From: Arthrobacter_H sp030452125 | GTDB lineage: Bacteria; Actinomycetota; Actinomycetes; Actinomycetales; Micrococcaceae | Length of the DNA stretch: 64,000 bases | Strand: one strand, 5' to 3' | NCBI GenBank assembly: GCA_052379645.1 | Contig: JBQSYU010000006.1 | In this document: in pieces, positions 15,771 to 24,895 of the stretch | How positions within the stretch are numbered: the first letter of the stretch is position 1 | Layout of the letters: every line of letters begins with the position of its first letter | Notes under the pieces: generated by a model | What the model was told of the DNA's origin: nothing | The model's input: only the letters and a program-made list of their open reading frames with translations | Databases searched by the model: none | Program-made: the position numbers and the translations under genes

Positions 15771-16870
15771 GAAGCTACCGATCGGCTCCCGTCGGCGCGG
15801 TCCGCCGGAACCCCGGCCCACACCTGCAGGGCGGCCCAGGCTGCTGCCGTGAACGGGACCGCGAGGATGGCCCCGAGAACCCCGGCGACCACGGCGCCGG
15901 TGGCCAGCGCGAGCAGGACCACCAGCGGGTGGATCTGGAGCGTGCGGCCCATCACCACCGGCTGCAGCAGGTTGCCTTCGAGCTGGTTCACCACGACCAC
16001 CACCACCAGGACGATGACTGCCGCCACCGGGCCGACGCCTAAAAGTGCGACGACGGAGGCCAGGATCCCGGTGACCGTGGCACCCAGGATGGGGATGAAG
16101 GCCCCGATGAAGATCAGGACGATCAACGGCAGCGCCAAAGGTACCTTGAGGATCAGCAGGCAGGCCCCGATCAGGACGGCGTCCACTGCGGCGACGATGG
16201 CCGTCCCCCGGACGTAGCCGCCCAAAACGGCGGTGATCCGTCGCCCGGCGATCCGCACCTTGGCGAGCTGCCGGCCGCGCAGCTTTCTTATGGCAAAGGC
16301 CCACATCTTCCCGCCGTCCTTGAGGAAGAAGAACAGGATGACGGCCATCAGCACGAAGCCCGTCGCCATTTCCGAGACGAGCGCCGCGCCGGCCATGGCC
16401 TGGTCCTGTGTTGCATCGCTGCCCAACAGCTGCTGGAAGGATTGCTGGGCATGCTTCAGCGTCGCGTCGTTGACCGGCAACGGACTATTTTTCAGCGCGG
16501 TCCACAGGTCCTTGGTCCGGTCCCCCGCCTGGTCCGCCAGGGACCCCCATTCGGCACGGATCGTCGTGATGACTCCGAGCAGGATGGCCCCGAAGGCGAT
16601 GAGCAAGGCAGCGAAGGCGGTGCCCGTGGCTGGCCCCGCCGACCAGCCGTGGTGGCGCAGCCAGATCACGAGCGGGTTGATGGCCGCCGCGAGGATCAGC
16701 GCCAAGAAGAGCGGCACGATCACGACGGTGATCTGCAGGAGCCCGAAGACGACGACGGCCACCAACACCAGAAGGTACAGGATGCTGCGGGCCCACTCAC
16801 CGGCACGACTCAAACTATGGGTCCACTGGAGACGTTCGCGTCCGTCGAGTGCCTCGTCAGGTTCAGTCAT
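15767..16870 (-). CDS. AI-2E family (PerM-type) membrane transporter, second copy
   Basis: A 367-residue member of the same family as the gene at 13398. It has the N-terminal helix pair LYLLVLVAVVVFGLLQIT, an amphipathic loop, FFFLKDGGKMWAF, AAVDAVLIGACLLILKVPLALP, and the closing NQLEGNLLQPVVMGRTLQIHP. The two copies are clearly diverged and are not a recent duplication. ATG 16870 has GGGAGAA a few bases upstream. It is transcribed toward the SMR operon and shares 4 bases with its end. Transport substrate unknown. Confidence 0.82.
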   Translation of the reverse strand: MTEPDEALDGRERLQWTHSLSRAGEWARSILYLLVLVAVVVFGLLQITVVIVPLFLALILAAAINPLVIWLRHHGWSAGPATGTAFAALLIAFGAILLGVITTIRAEWGSLADQAGDRTKDLWTALKNSPLPVNDATLKHAQQSFQQLLGSDATQDQAMAGAALVSEMATGFVLMAVILFFFLKDGGKMWAFAIRKLRGRQLAKVRIAGRRITAVLGGYVRGTAIVAAVDAVLIGACLLILKVPLALPLIVLIFIGAFIPILGATVTGILASVVALLGVGPVAAVIVLVVVVVVNQLEGNLLQPVVMGRTLQIHPLVVLLALATGAVVAGVLGAILAVPFTAAAWAALQVWAGVPADRADGSRSVAS

Positions 16871-16906
16871 CGTGTTCTCCCGTACTGGTCCAGGGTGGAT
16901 GACGGA

Positions 16907-18634
16907 TCAGAGTCCGGGCAGCACCTGTTCGCGCACCTGCTTGCGCAGGATCTTGCCCAGCATAGAGCGTGGCAGGTCTTCGATGGCCACGATGCGCTTG
17001 GGAACTTTGTAGCCGGCCAGGTGTTCACGGCAATGTGCACGCAGCGCGTCTTCATCCAGGCCGGCCCCGGGTTCGAGTTCGACGGCGGCGAGCACCATTT
17101 CGCCCCCGCGTTCCAGGGGTTTGCCGAAGGTGGCAGCATCCTTCACGTCGGAGTGCAGGCGCAGCACGGTTTCGACCTCGGTGGGTGAGACGTTGAAGCC
17201 GCCGGTGACAATCAGTTCCTTGGCCCGGTCCACCACGGTGGCGAAACCGTCGTCGTCCACGGTGACGATGTCGCCGGTGCGCAGCCAGCCGCCGGGCAGC
17301 AGCGTTGTGGCGGTTTCCTCGGGGTTGTTCCAGTAGCCGCTGAAGACCTGTGGGCCCTTGATGAGCAGCTCCCCCGGTTCTCCGGCCGTGACCTCGGCCG
17401 ATGCGTCCTTGGGGTCCACGACCTTCATGAGGGTCGAGGGGAAGGGCACCCCGATGGTGCCGTTGCGCCGGGTGGGGTGGAACGGGTTACCCAGGGCCAC
17501 CGGCGAGGATTCGGTCATCCCGTAGCCTTCGACCAGCAGGCCGCCGGAGACCGATTCCCAGAGTTCGACGACATGGTCGGGCAGGTTCATGGCCCCGGAA
17601 ATGCAGTATTTGGCCGAACGCAGCGATACCCCGCGTTCCTTCGCGGCGATGGCGGTGCGTTCGTAGATCGGCGGGACCGCGCAGTAGACGGTGGCCGGGG
17701 ACTTCTTCATCGCGTCCAGGATCAGCTCTGGGTCGAACTTCGGGAACAGGACCAGCAGGCCCTGCTTGCGGATCCCGTAGGTCAGGTACAGCGTCATGCC
17801 GAAGGCGTGGAACATCGGCAGGATGGCGTAGAAGATCTCCTTGCCGTACTGCGCGCCTTCCATCCAGGCCTCGCCCTGCAGGGCGTTTGAATACAGGTTG
17901 AAGTGGGTCAGCATCGCCCCCTTGGGACGACCCGTGGTGCCGGAGGTGTACTGGATGGCTGCCAGATCACTCACGTCGGGGCGCGGGTGCAGCGGGTCGA
18001 GCATGCCGTGGGACAGCAGCTTCTTCCAGCCGGTGGTCCCCGGGGCCTTGGCGGTCAACGAGTCCCGGGTGGCTTTCAGTTTGCCCACCGGCAGGGCCAG
18101 CGCTGCACGTTTGAGCTTCGGGAAGGCCTCGAGCAGGTTCACCGAAACGATGTGGTCGATCTCGATATCTGAGGGGAAGTCGGCGAGCGCGGCTGCGGCT
18201 TTATCCCAGACAATGGCGATGCGTGCCTGGTGGTCCTCAAACTGGTGGCGCAGTTCGCGGGCGGTGTACAGCGGATTATGTTCGACGACGACGGCGCCCA
18301 GGCGCAGCACCGCGTAGAAGGCGACGACGTGCTGCGGGCAGTTTGGCAGCACCAGGGCCACCCGGTCCCCGGCGCGCACCCCGAGGGTGCGCAGGCCTTC
18401 GGCAGCCCGGTCGACCTGTTCGCCAAGTTCGCGGTAGCTGGTCCGTCGGCCGAAGAACTCCAGCGCCGGGAGGTTGCCGGCCTCGGCCACCGAGTGCTCG
18501 AGCATGTCGACCAGCGACTCGGTCGGCAGCTCGATCTCGGCCGGGACGCCCGGCTGGTAGTTCTTCACCCAGGGCTGCTGCGACGCTGGCTGGTCTGCAG
18601 ATGACTGATCGGGGGCACCGGTGGCGTTATCCAT
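16907..18634 (-). CDS. Long-chain fatty-acid--CoA ligase (FadD-like)
   Basis: A 575-residue AMP-forming acyl-CoA synthetase. The P-loop is YTSGTTGRPKGAMLTH; then come GYGMTESSPVA, the hinge-region TGDIV, GGFNVSPTEVE, and the C-terminal catalytic Lys in PRSMLGKILRK. The order and length are those of bacterial FadD. The enzyme would activate fatty acids with ATP and CoA for beta-oxidation or lipid synthesis at the inner membrane surface. ATG 18634 has GGGAAG about 9 nt upstream; an ATG three codons earlier overlaps that site and is less likely. It lies 36 bases upstream of the AI-2E family gene on the same strand. Confidence 0.88.
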   Translation of the reverse strand: MDNATGAPDQSSADQPASQQPWVKNYQPGVPAEIELPTESLVDMLEHSVAEAGNLPALEFFGRRTSYRELGEQVDRAAEGLRTLGVRAGDRVALVLPNCPQHVVAFYAVLRLGAVVVEHNPLYTARELRHQFEDHQARIAIVWDKAAAALADFPSDIEIDHIVSVNLLEAFPKLKRAALALPVGKLKATRDSLTAKAPGTTGWKKLLSHGMLDPLHPRPDVSDLAAIQYTSGTTGRPKGAMLTHFNLYSNALQGEAWMEGAQYGKEIFYAILPMFHAFGMTLYLTYGIRKQGLLVLFPKFDPELILDAMKKSPATVYCAVPPIYERTAIAAKERGVSLRSAKYCISGAMNLPDHVVELWESVSGGLLVEGYGMTESSPVALGNPFHPTRRNGTIGVPFPSTLMKVVDPKDASAEVTAGEPGELLIKGPQVFSGYWNNPEETATTLLPGGWLRTGDIVTVDDDGFATVVDRAKELIVTGGFNVSPTEVETVLRLHSDVKDAATFGKPLERGGEMVLAAVELEPGAGLDEDALRAHCREHLAGYKVPKRIVAIEDLPRSMLGKILRKQVREQVLPGL

Positions 18635-18710
18635 GAGGCCCATCTTCCCGCGAATGCACGACGACGGCGAATTCCGTGCCTCTCCGTGCCGGGATTCCCG
18701 CCGGCGGTGG

Positions 18711-19850
18711 TTAGCCCTTGCTCTTGGCGAAGGAGCGCAGTTGGGTCAGGGAACCGTTGAAGACGTTGCCGTCCACTCCGGCGGTCTTGCTAATGAACCC
18801 GGTGTCCGTCGCGTACTGCCAGAGCCGGTAGCCGGTCCATCCGCCGGGCAGGGCGCCGGGGGTGTCCTGGGCCGATCCCGGGTAGCGCGCCACATGCAGG
18901 TCCCAGTTCTTGAACCGGGAGGAGGAATTGGTGCACTGGTTCCACCAGGAGCTGGCGGTGTAGATCATCGGCAGCCGGCCGGTCAGATTCCTGACCTCGA
19001 CGCCGAAGGCATGGATCCAGTCCGAGAGCTGCTTCGGGCTCATCCCGTAACAGGTGTCCCCCTTGCCCTGCGGGAAGGTTTTGGCGTCATAGGGGTTCCA
19101 TTCGATGTCCAGCAGCGGGGGCATGGTTTTGCCGTCGGCCGACCAGCCTCCGCCGTTGGCGACGAAGGCCCGGGCCTGGGTTTTGGCGCTGGAGGCTGCG
19201 GGCATGGCGAAGTGGTAGGCCCCGCGGATCATCCCGGCGTTGTAGGAGCCGTTGTATTGCTGGGTGAAGTTGGGGTTCTTATACACCGAGGTTGGCCAGG
19301 ACTGCGTGGCCTTCACGTAGGCGAAGCGGGCCCCCTTGCCATAGGCGTAGGACCAGTTCACGTTGCCCTGGTGGGCGGAGACGTCCACCCCGGGAACCCC
19401 CGGCGGACGCCACCAGCCATTGCCGGAGGTGTACGACGGCGACACGGTCGAGTTCTGTGCTTTCGCTGGGCTTGAGGGGAGGTCGGGAATCGAAACGGTC
19501 TCGCCGCCCGCCGCTCGGCCCAGCTCGGCCAGTTCCTCCAGCGTGAGTACCTGGGGGTCGCCGGTTTCGGCGATGCGTTTCTGGCCTTGGCCCATCTGAG
19601 CGGGCAGCACCTTCTCCCCCAAAGCTTCGGAGGCCTGTTCGGCCAGGGCCTTCCGCTGGCCTGCAGGAATCTGCCCGTAGGAGAGGGACTCGGTGATCTG
19701 TTCTGCGACGGCGCCACGCTCCGAGGAGTCTGTGGGTTGCGGGGTGCTCGGGGCCGCCGAGGCTGCCGGCACCAGCGCGGAGGCCAGGGCGAAGGTCGCG
19801 GCCAGCGGGAGCGCGGCGCGGCGGAAAACATGTGCCGGTGACGAGGTCAT
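18711..19850 (-). CDS. Secreted GH25 lysozyme (N-acetylmuramidase)
   Basis: A 379-residue exported muramidase. A classical signal peptide (Arg pair, hydrophobic core, cleavage near AASA/AP, residue 32) is followed by about 110 residues of helical, Gln/Glu/Ala-rich sequence of unknown role. Then comes the glycoside hydrolase 25 domain: GVDVSAHQGNVNW (first catalytic Asp about 156), AYVKAT, GAYHFA and LLDIEWNPY (Asp/Glu about 248-250). It cleaves the MurNAc-GlcNAc bond of peptidoglycan outside the cell. Three ATGs compete (19865, 19853, 19850). AGAGGA 6 nt before 19850 favours the last. Monocistronic as far as can be seen. Confidence 0.88.
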   Translation of the reverse strand: MTSSPAHVFRRAALPLAATFALASALVPAASAAPSTPQPTDSSERGAVAEQITESLSYGQIPAGQRKALAEQASEALGEKVLPAQMGQGQKRIAETGDPQVLTLEELAELGRAAGGETVSIPDLPSSPAKAQNSTVSPSYTSGNGWWRPPGVPGVDVSAHQGNVNWSYAYGKGARFAYVKATQSWPTSVYKNPNFTQQYNGSYNAGMIRGAYHFAMPAASSAKTQARAFVANGGGWSADGKTMPPLLDIEWNPYDAKTFPQGKGDTCYGMSPKQLSDWIHAFGVEVRNLTGRLPMIYTASSWWNQCTNSSSRFKNWDLHVARYPGSAQDTPGALPGGWTGYRLWQYATDTGFISKTAGVDGNVFNGSLTQLRSFAKSKG

Positions 19851-20034
19851 CATCGGTCCTCTCATCAGTGCTGGACGGGCGAAGGGGGCGTCTCCGGGGA
19901 GTCTGGCACATCAGAATTCAGGTCACAAGACGATAAACCACTTTTTGGGCAATATTTCTTCGCTCCCGTCACAAGTCAATCCCCGGCTGTCATGCGCGGC
20001 GTTGTCTTCGACGGGGGCAGCCCCGGGCCACTGG

Positions 20035-22557
20035 CTATCCGCCGGTATCCCGGGTCGCTTCGAGCAGTGTTGCCGTGCGGCGGTGGACGTCGGCGTCGCG
20101 TTCGCCCAAGGTGGCCACGAGTCGTTGCAACCGGGTGACCCGTTCAAGGTAGCGCTGCGAGAGCCGGGCGGACAGGGGCAGTGCCGCCAGATCGGCCGCT
20201 TCGCGCCAGGCCATGACCAGGGCCCGTTCAAACAGGCGCTGATCGGCCTCTGCGCCGGAGGATGCGGCCCCCGCACCCAGCACGGCCACCGTGTTGAGTC
20301 GGGAATCGTCCAACCCCAGGGCCAGTTGGTCCAGGTCGGCCCGCACCGTGCGCAGGGCGGCAGCTCCCCGACCGAAACGGCCCAGCCCGGCCGAGATGAG
20401 ACCACCGAACCGCACCACCTGGGCGATGGTGAGCAGTCCCAGGGTCAGCGTCGCGGTCAGCAACCAGAACAACAGCGCCCCGCTGACGTTCTGGTCCCGG
20501 AAACCATTGTTCTGCAGGCCGCGGGCCAGGCCCTCGAGCCCCTGGGACACATGGACCTCCGCCGAGCCCGGCGAGGAGACGTAGAGGTGTGGGACGTCCC
20601 AGTTCGGGGCTCCCAGCCGGTGCCCCTCGCCAAGGGCGATAGCCCCGGTGAGCTGCCCCGGCAACGCGACCCGACCGTCGTCGAACACCATGACCGGCAT
20701 GATGACCTGGTCCGCCCGCAGTTCGCCGGTCACCGGGTCCAGCAGCTGCGGGAACTCGCCCTTCACCCGCCAGAGGGCGTCGAGGTGGCGCGTCGGGTCT
20801 ACCTCGACTCCCAGCGTCGAGCTGGCTCTGGGGCTCGGCCGCAGATACTGTTCGGCGTCCCGGACGGCCACGGTGACGTCGATGGGTTGGGGGAACTTGT
20901 CCTCGAGCGAGTCGCGGATCCCTTCTTCGGTGATGCCCTCGGCCTGCCCGTCGATGCTCAAGCTACGCAGATGGTCGGTACCGGTCAACTCCCAGCCGGG
21001 CCGGCCCAGCACGGTTCCGGTGATCAGCCCCGCGGCGACGGCCGAGACCACGAGCGCGACGGCGGTGCCCCCGAGCCACCAGACCCGTCCGCGCCGACCG
21101 GTTGCTGCCGGGCCGAGGTCGTCGGGGTGGAGCCGCCGCAGGCCCCGACGGCCACGGTGGCCGCGGTGTCGACGGGTTTTGCGGGCCGGTGACAGGGCGT
21201 CGTAGGCTTCGACGTCACCGAGCAGTGCCCGGGCCACGGCATTGGCTTCGTCCAGGACCGTCAGAGCCAGCGAGGACTCCCCCGGCAGGCCCAGACTCTC
21301 GCGCAGTTCGCTCAGGTCTTCGGTATCCCGGCGGCGGGCCTTGACCTTCCCGTGGGGGTAGCGGCGCAGGACGTCGGCGATATGCCGGGCGATCCCCTCC
21401 AGGCTGCGCTCCGCCTCCGCCCAGGCGTGGACCCCGGCCCCTGTCGTCCCGCGGCCGGAGCGGGCCGAGGCCTCCAGCAGGGCACGTAACCTGCCGCGCA
21501 GATCGTCCATGGTCTTGGCCGAAAACACGTCGACCGGGGCTGCTTCGAGGCGAATGATCAGTTCACGGGCAGCGTCGTTCAGGGGTGTGGTGATCCGGTC
21601 AAAGACGTCGCCGCTGCGGGAGAGGTTCGCATGCACCGCCCCGGCGGCGAGGAGGGCATCGGCCAGGATGGTCAGTTCGCGGGCCGAGGCCTCAAAAAGA
21701 TCGACCAGACCCCCGGCATGGAGGGAAAGCGCGGTCTCCGGGGCCCTGACGGCGGTCATCACCCCTGCCTCGGTGCGGGCCAGTTCCAGGGTTGAATCCC
21801 GCAAGGTCCGCCAGGCCACGGTGTAGCCGGCGGGACGGCGTCGTTCCGGCGTCGCCCGATAGGTGACCTCGAGGGCTTCCAAGTCCAGGACCACCCGGGC
21901 GAGACGGCGTTGGGCGGTAGCCAGCCGCCGGTACCGGTGCTCCCAGCGTCGTCGGCGGCGCAGCGAATAGGCCAGGGCGGTGCCGGTGAGCAGGATCCCC
22001 AGGCCGGTCCCGGCCACCCAGAACACGGGGGTGCGGATGGGCCCGCCGCCGAGCACGTCGGCAGCGGTTTCGGCGGCGGCCACCACGGCCAGCGGACCAT
22101 GGCCGAGCCCCAGGTTTTTCTGGTAGGCGTTGCCGATGGCAAAGCGGGCGTCCGGGTCGTCGGAGGAGCGCAGGGCAGCCCCGGTGAAGCGCCGGTCGCT
22201 GGCCGGGTTCTCGGCGTTCTTCCACTGTGTGGAGAGGACGACGTCGGCGTTCAGGTCAGCTCGGCCGTGCTGTTGGTCGTAGCTGAGGTGGTCGGCGGTG
22301 ACCTTGAGGGTCAGCGGCTTCCACGAACGGAGGGGCCCGGTGTGGGCGGCGTCGACGGTGGACTGGCTGATGCCGTGGCCCGGGGAGCCCTCTACGACGA
22401 TCCTCACCTGGGCTTCCGGCTCGGACGTGACGGCGTTCCACCCGAAGCCGGCGAAGAGCAGGGTGATGACCCCGAGCACCAGGGCCAGCCAGGGGAAACC
22501 AAAGTGGGGGCGCGAATCTCCGGCGCGCACCAGGCGGCCCGTGGCGGCGGCGCTCAT
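20035..22557 (-). CDS. Large four-helix membrane protein paired with TPM protein (DUF5129-like)
   Basis: An 840-residue integral membrane protein. Predicted helices are at about 22-41, 177-198, 493-516 and 693-715. The first loop (42-176) and third segment (517-692) would then be outside. The 199-492 region and the C-terminus would be cytosolic and look alpha-helical, with Arg/His-rich patches near 460-490. The large outer segment contains VDVTVAVRDAEQYLRPSP-type sequence resembling the secreted half of its neighbour's TPM-like domain, so the two may be related. I associate this architecture with DUF5129 proteins of Micrococcaceae, from memory only. It overlaps the TPM gene by ATGA, so a complex is likely. 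Function unknown. Confidence 0.6.
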   Translation of the reverse strand: MSAAATGRLVRAGDSRPHFGFPWLALVLGVITLLFAGFGWNAVTSEPEAQVRIVVEGSPGHGISQSTVDAAHTGPLRSWKPLTLKVTADHLSYDQQHGRADLNADVVLSTQWKNAENPASDRRFTGAALRSSDDPDARFAIGNAYQKNLGLGHGPLAVVAAAETAADVLGGGPIRTPVFWVAGTGLGILLTGTALAYSLRRRRRWEHRYRRLATAQRRLARVVLDLEALEVTYRATPERRRPAGYTVAWRTLRDSTLELARTEAGVMTAVRAPETALSLHAGGLVDLFEASARELTILADALLAAGAVHANLSRSGDVFDRITTPLNDAARELIIRLEAAPVDVFSAKTMDDLRGRLRALLEASARSGRGTTGAGVHAWAEAERSLEGIARHIADVLRRYPHGKVKARRRDTEDLSELRESLGLPGESSLALTVLDEANAVARALLGDVEAYDALSPARKTRRHRGHRGRRGLRRLHPDDLGPAATGRRGRVWWLGGTAVALVVSAVAAGLITGTVLGRPGWELTGTDHLRSLSIDGQAEGITEEGIRDSLEDKFPQPIDVTVAVRDAEQYLRPSPRASSTLGVEVDPTRHLDALWRVKGEFPQLLDPVTGELRADQVIMPVMVFDDGRVALPGQLTGAIALGEGHRLGAPNWDVPHLYVSSPGSAEVHVSQGLEGLARGLQNNGFRDQNVSGALLFWLLTATLTLGLLTIAQVVRFGGLISAGLGRFGRGAAALRTVRADLDQLALGLDDSRLNTVAVLGAGAASSGAEADQRLFERALVMAWREAADLAALPLSARLSQRYLERVTRLQRLVATLGERDADVHRRTATLLEATRDTGG

Positions 22558-24029
22558 GCTGGCCTCCCGGCGTCCGGCGCACGGGCGGTTTCGGCAGCAT
22601 CGAGGAGGGCAACGGCCCGGGCCAACTGGGCGAGGACGTCGTGGGCGCCGGGTTGCCCTCCGTCGGCGGTTCCCGGGCCAACCAGCTTCGGTCCGAGTTC
22701 CACTTCGGCCGCAGCGGCCTGGGCGAGGAGGCGCCCGGTGACGGCGTCGAGTTCGCCGCGCAACGCCTCCAGCCGGTCGAGCAGGTCGTAGCCGGGGTTC
22801 CGACGCCCGCGTTTGGCAGCCCGACGGACGGCCTGGTCAATATCGTCGAGCGCGCGGGTCTGTTCAATCAGCAGGGCAACCACGTCACGAGCTGCCTCGA
22901 GCTGCCGGGCGCCCGGGGCGTCGAGGCCCTCGGCGAGGTCCTGCAACCGTTCCCGGTGGGCGTGGATCTGGCGTTGCCGGGCCTGCCTCGCCTTCTTGCC
23001 GGAGCCCAGCAGCAGGTCGATCCCGCTCAGGGCGCGCTGCTGGGTGTTCAGTCGTTCCAGGATCGCCGTCACGCTCGCGGTGTCATCGGCGGCCGCGGCC
23101 TCAGCGGCCTGTTCCTCCCCCGCCGTCCGTTCCACCAGCTGCGTGGTCAACCGGGCGACGGATGCGGCGACCGGCCCGGGTTTCCCGCCCCGGGGTGGAG
23201 TGTCACCGCGTTGGCGCAGTTCCCCGGCCTTCTCATGGATCCGTGCCCGCAGGGACGCGACCTCTTCCTCCCGCGCCTGCTGTGCCAGTGCGCGCCGGTT
23301 CCGCCGGCTACTGGCCACCGCGGCGCCGATCCCGGCCAGGACCACGACCCCCACTCCCCCGAGCACCCAGGGCAACGGGTTGGAGCGGGCGTGCAGGCCG
23401 GTCCCGGCGGCCACGGCCAGTTCGGAGAGGCCCTCGGTGTACCGGCCCTCATCGAAGGCAGCCGTTCCACTGCCGGCGATGGCTTCGAGGCTGGTGTCGT
23501 CGGTGAGTTCGATATTGCGTCCGGGTTCAATGGACACGTCGACCGGGCCGCCGTCGTTTTCGGGCAGGATCACCCCGAGCACGATCCAGTCCTTCCCCAC
23601 GTAGCCCTCGGATTTCCCGTTCTCCAACCAGTCATCGGCGAGGGCATCGGACTGCCCGAACATCAACGAGCCACGGACCAGCTGGGCGGCGTTCTTGATC
23701 TTGGTGGGTTGCTGGTCCACCGCCAACAGGATCCGGGTGCCTTTTCCGATGCCGGCGGATTCCGCCGCCTCGACGATGTCTGGGGCCTTGACCCGGTTCG
23801 CTGCGGCGTCGACGACGGCCAGGAACAGATGCTCGGATTCCGCTTCGCGCCCGGGGATGCGAATCTTCCCCTCGTCCTCATCGGGCCGGTCGGGGGTCAG
23901 CACCGACGGACTTGCGGGTTCGGGGGCCTCACTGGCAACTGCCGGGCCCGCCAGCGCACCGACCAGGAGGAATCCTGCGAGCGCCGCGCACACCACAGAC
24001 AGTGGACGACGGCGGTGTGGTGCACTCAT
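22554..24029 (-). CDS. TPM-domain membrane protein with long cytosolic helical tail
   Basis: A 491-residue protein. A signal peptide (cleavage near PAVA/SE, residue 32) is followed by an extracellular TPM-like alpha/beta domain (about 50-210: VDAAANRVKAPDIVEAAESAG, DWIVLGVILPENDG), one membrane helix (about 225-247, VLGGVGVVVLAGIGAAVA) and about 240 cytosolic residues with coiled-coil character (ARIHEKAGELRQR and similar). TPM domains occur in YgcG-type envelope proteins and in photosystem repair factors. Their bacterial role is unclear. ATG 24029 has GGAG 5 nt upstream; the longer frame from 24095 lacks a site. It ends in an ATGA overlap with the 840-residue partner. Confidence 0.65.
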   Translation of the reverse strand: MSAPHRRRPLSVVCAALAGFLLVGALAGPAVASEAPEPASPSVLTPDRPDEDEGKIRIPGREAESEHLFLAVVDAAANRVKAPDIVEAAESAGIGKGTRILLAVDQQPTKIKNAAQLVRGSLMFGQSDALADDWLENGKSEGYVGKDWIVLGVILPENDGGPVDVSIEPGRNIELTDDTSLEAIAGSGTAAFDEGRYTEGLSELAVAAGTGLHARSNPLPWVLGGVGVVVLAGIGAAVASSRRNRRALAQQAREEEVASLRARIHEKAGELRQRGDTPPRGGKPGPVAASVARLTTQLVERTAGEEQAAEAAAADDTASVTAILERLNTQQRALSGIDLLLGSGKKARQARQRQIHAHRERLQDLAEGLDAPGARQLEAARDVVALLIEQTRALDDIDQAVRRAAKRGRRNPGYDLLDRLEALRGELDAVTGRLLAQAAAAEVELGPKLVGPGTADGGQPGAHDVLAQLARAVALLDAAETARAPDAGRPA

Positions 24030-24142
24030 GGGGACTCCGGTCCGGTGCGAACGGGCAAAAATCTCTTCCCACTGTAGCCCGGGGACGCTAGCCATCCCCC
24101 ACGTAGCGGCAACGGCCGTTCCCGGCAGCTATCTAGACCCCT

Positions 24143-24895
24143 CTAGACGAGAGTCCGCAAGGATGTGGCAGCCACTGCGTCCACGGCGGCCCTGACCAGT
24201 TCAGCGTCGGTCACATCGTAGGATCCTTGGCCGCCCCCCGGCCCACTGGGTCCTGCATCGTCGCGCGTCGTGCGGGCAGAAAGGTGGACGGCATCGACCC
24301 CTGAACCTGCCACGGCATGGATATCCTCGATGCGTACGCCGCCACCTGCCATGATCTGGATGTGCCCGTCGGCAACGGCGGCTAGCCGGGTCAACTGTTC
24401 CAGACCGTCCACGCTGCGTGATGCTCCGCCGGAGGTGAGCACCCGGCCAACGCCCAGCTCCAGCAGTTGTTCGAGGACTGCCACCGGCTGTGCGCAGGTA
24501 TCGATGGCCCGATGGAAGGTGACCTCCAGATGTTCTGCGGCATCCATCAGGCGCCGCATGGCGTCGAGGTCCACGCGGTTGCTCCCATCCAGTGCGCCGA
24601 TGACAACGCCTGCGACGCCCAGTTCCCGCAGCATTCTGATATCGCATTCCATGACCTCCACCTCGGATCCGTCGTAGCGGAATCCGCCTCCGCGGGGACG
24701 GACAAGAACATGGACGAAGTCCTCGTGACCTGCGGTGGCCTCCAGCACGGCATCGACCAAACCCAAGGACGGGGTCAGTCCTCCGGTGACCAACGCGCTG
24801 CACAGCTCGACTCGGTCTGCTCCGAGCGCCGCGGCAACGTCCGCACCCCGAGGGTCCTGGACCGCGATTTCCAGGGCCAGCCGTCCGGTCGGCAT
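24143..24895 (-). CDS. cutC: CutC-family TIM-barrel protein
   Basis: A 250-residue CutC family member. Family signatures are LEIAVQD, GADRVELCSAL, GGLTPSLGL, HVLVRPRGGGFRY, VTFHRAID and the late LTSGGA with IMAGGGVR. Length and fold are standard for the monomeric/dimeric TIM barrel. The 'copper homeostasis' name comes from E. coli genetics later attributed to an sRNA (MicL) encoded with the gene, so it should not be taken as function. Here the gene is the last of a sugar-uptake and alpha-fucosidase operon, its ATG fused to the fucosidase stop as TGATG. This suggests a catabolic role. The longer upstream frame lies within the fucosidase gene and is rejected. Confidence 0.85.
   Translation of the reverse strand: MPTGRLALEIAVQDPRGADVAAALGADRVELCSALVTGGLTPSLGLVDAVLEATAGHEDFVHVLVRPRGGGFRYDGSEVEVMECDIRMLRELGVAGVVIGALDGSNRVDLDAMRRLMDAAEHLEVTFHRAIDTCAQPVAVLEQLLELGVGRVLTSGGASRSVDGLEQLTRLAAVADGHIQIMAGGGVRIEDIHAVAGSGVDAVHLSARTTRDDAGPSGPGGGQGSYDVTDAELVRAAVDAVAATSLRTLV

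Noticed and set aside
19693..21192. 499-codon plus frame opposite the lysozyme and the 840-aa membrane protein
   Set aside because: No motif, antisense to two coherent genes, runs through their boundary.
22641..24077. 478-codon plus frame opposite the TPM gene
   Set aside because: Composition and antisense position mark it as a shadow of a gene with a clear signal peptide and membrane helix.
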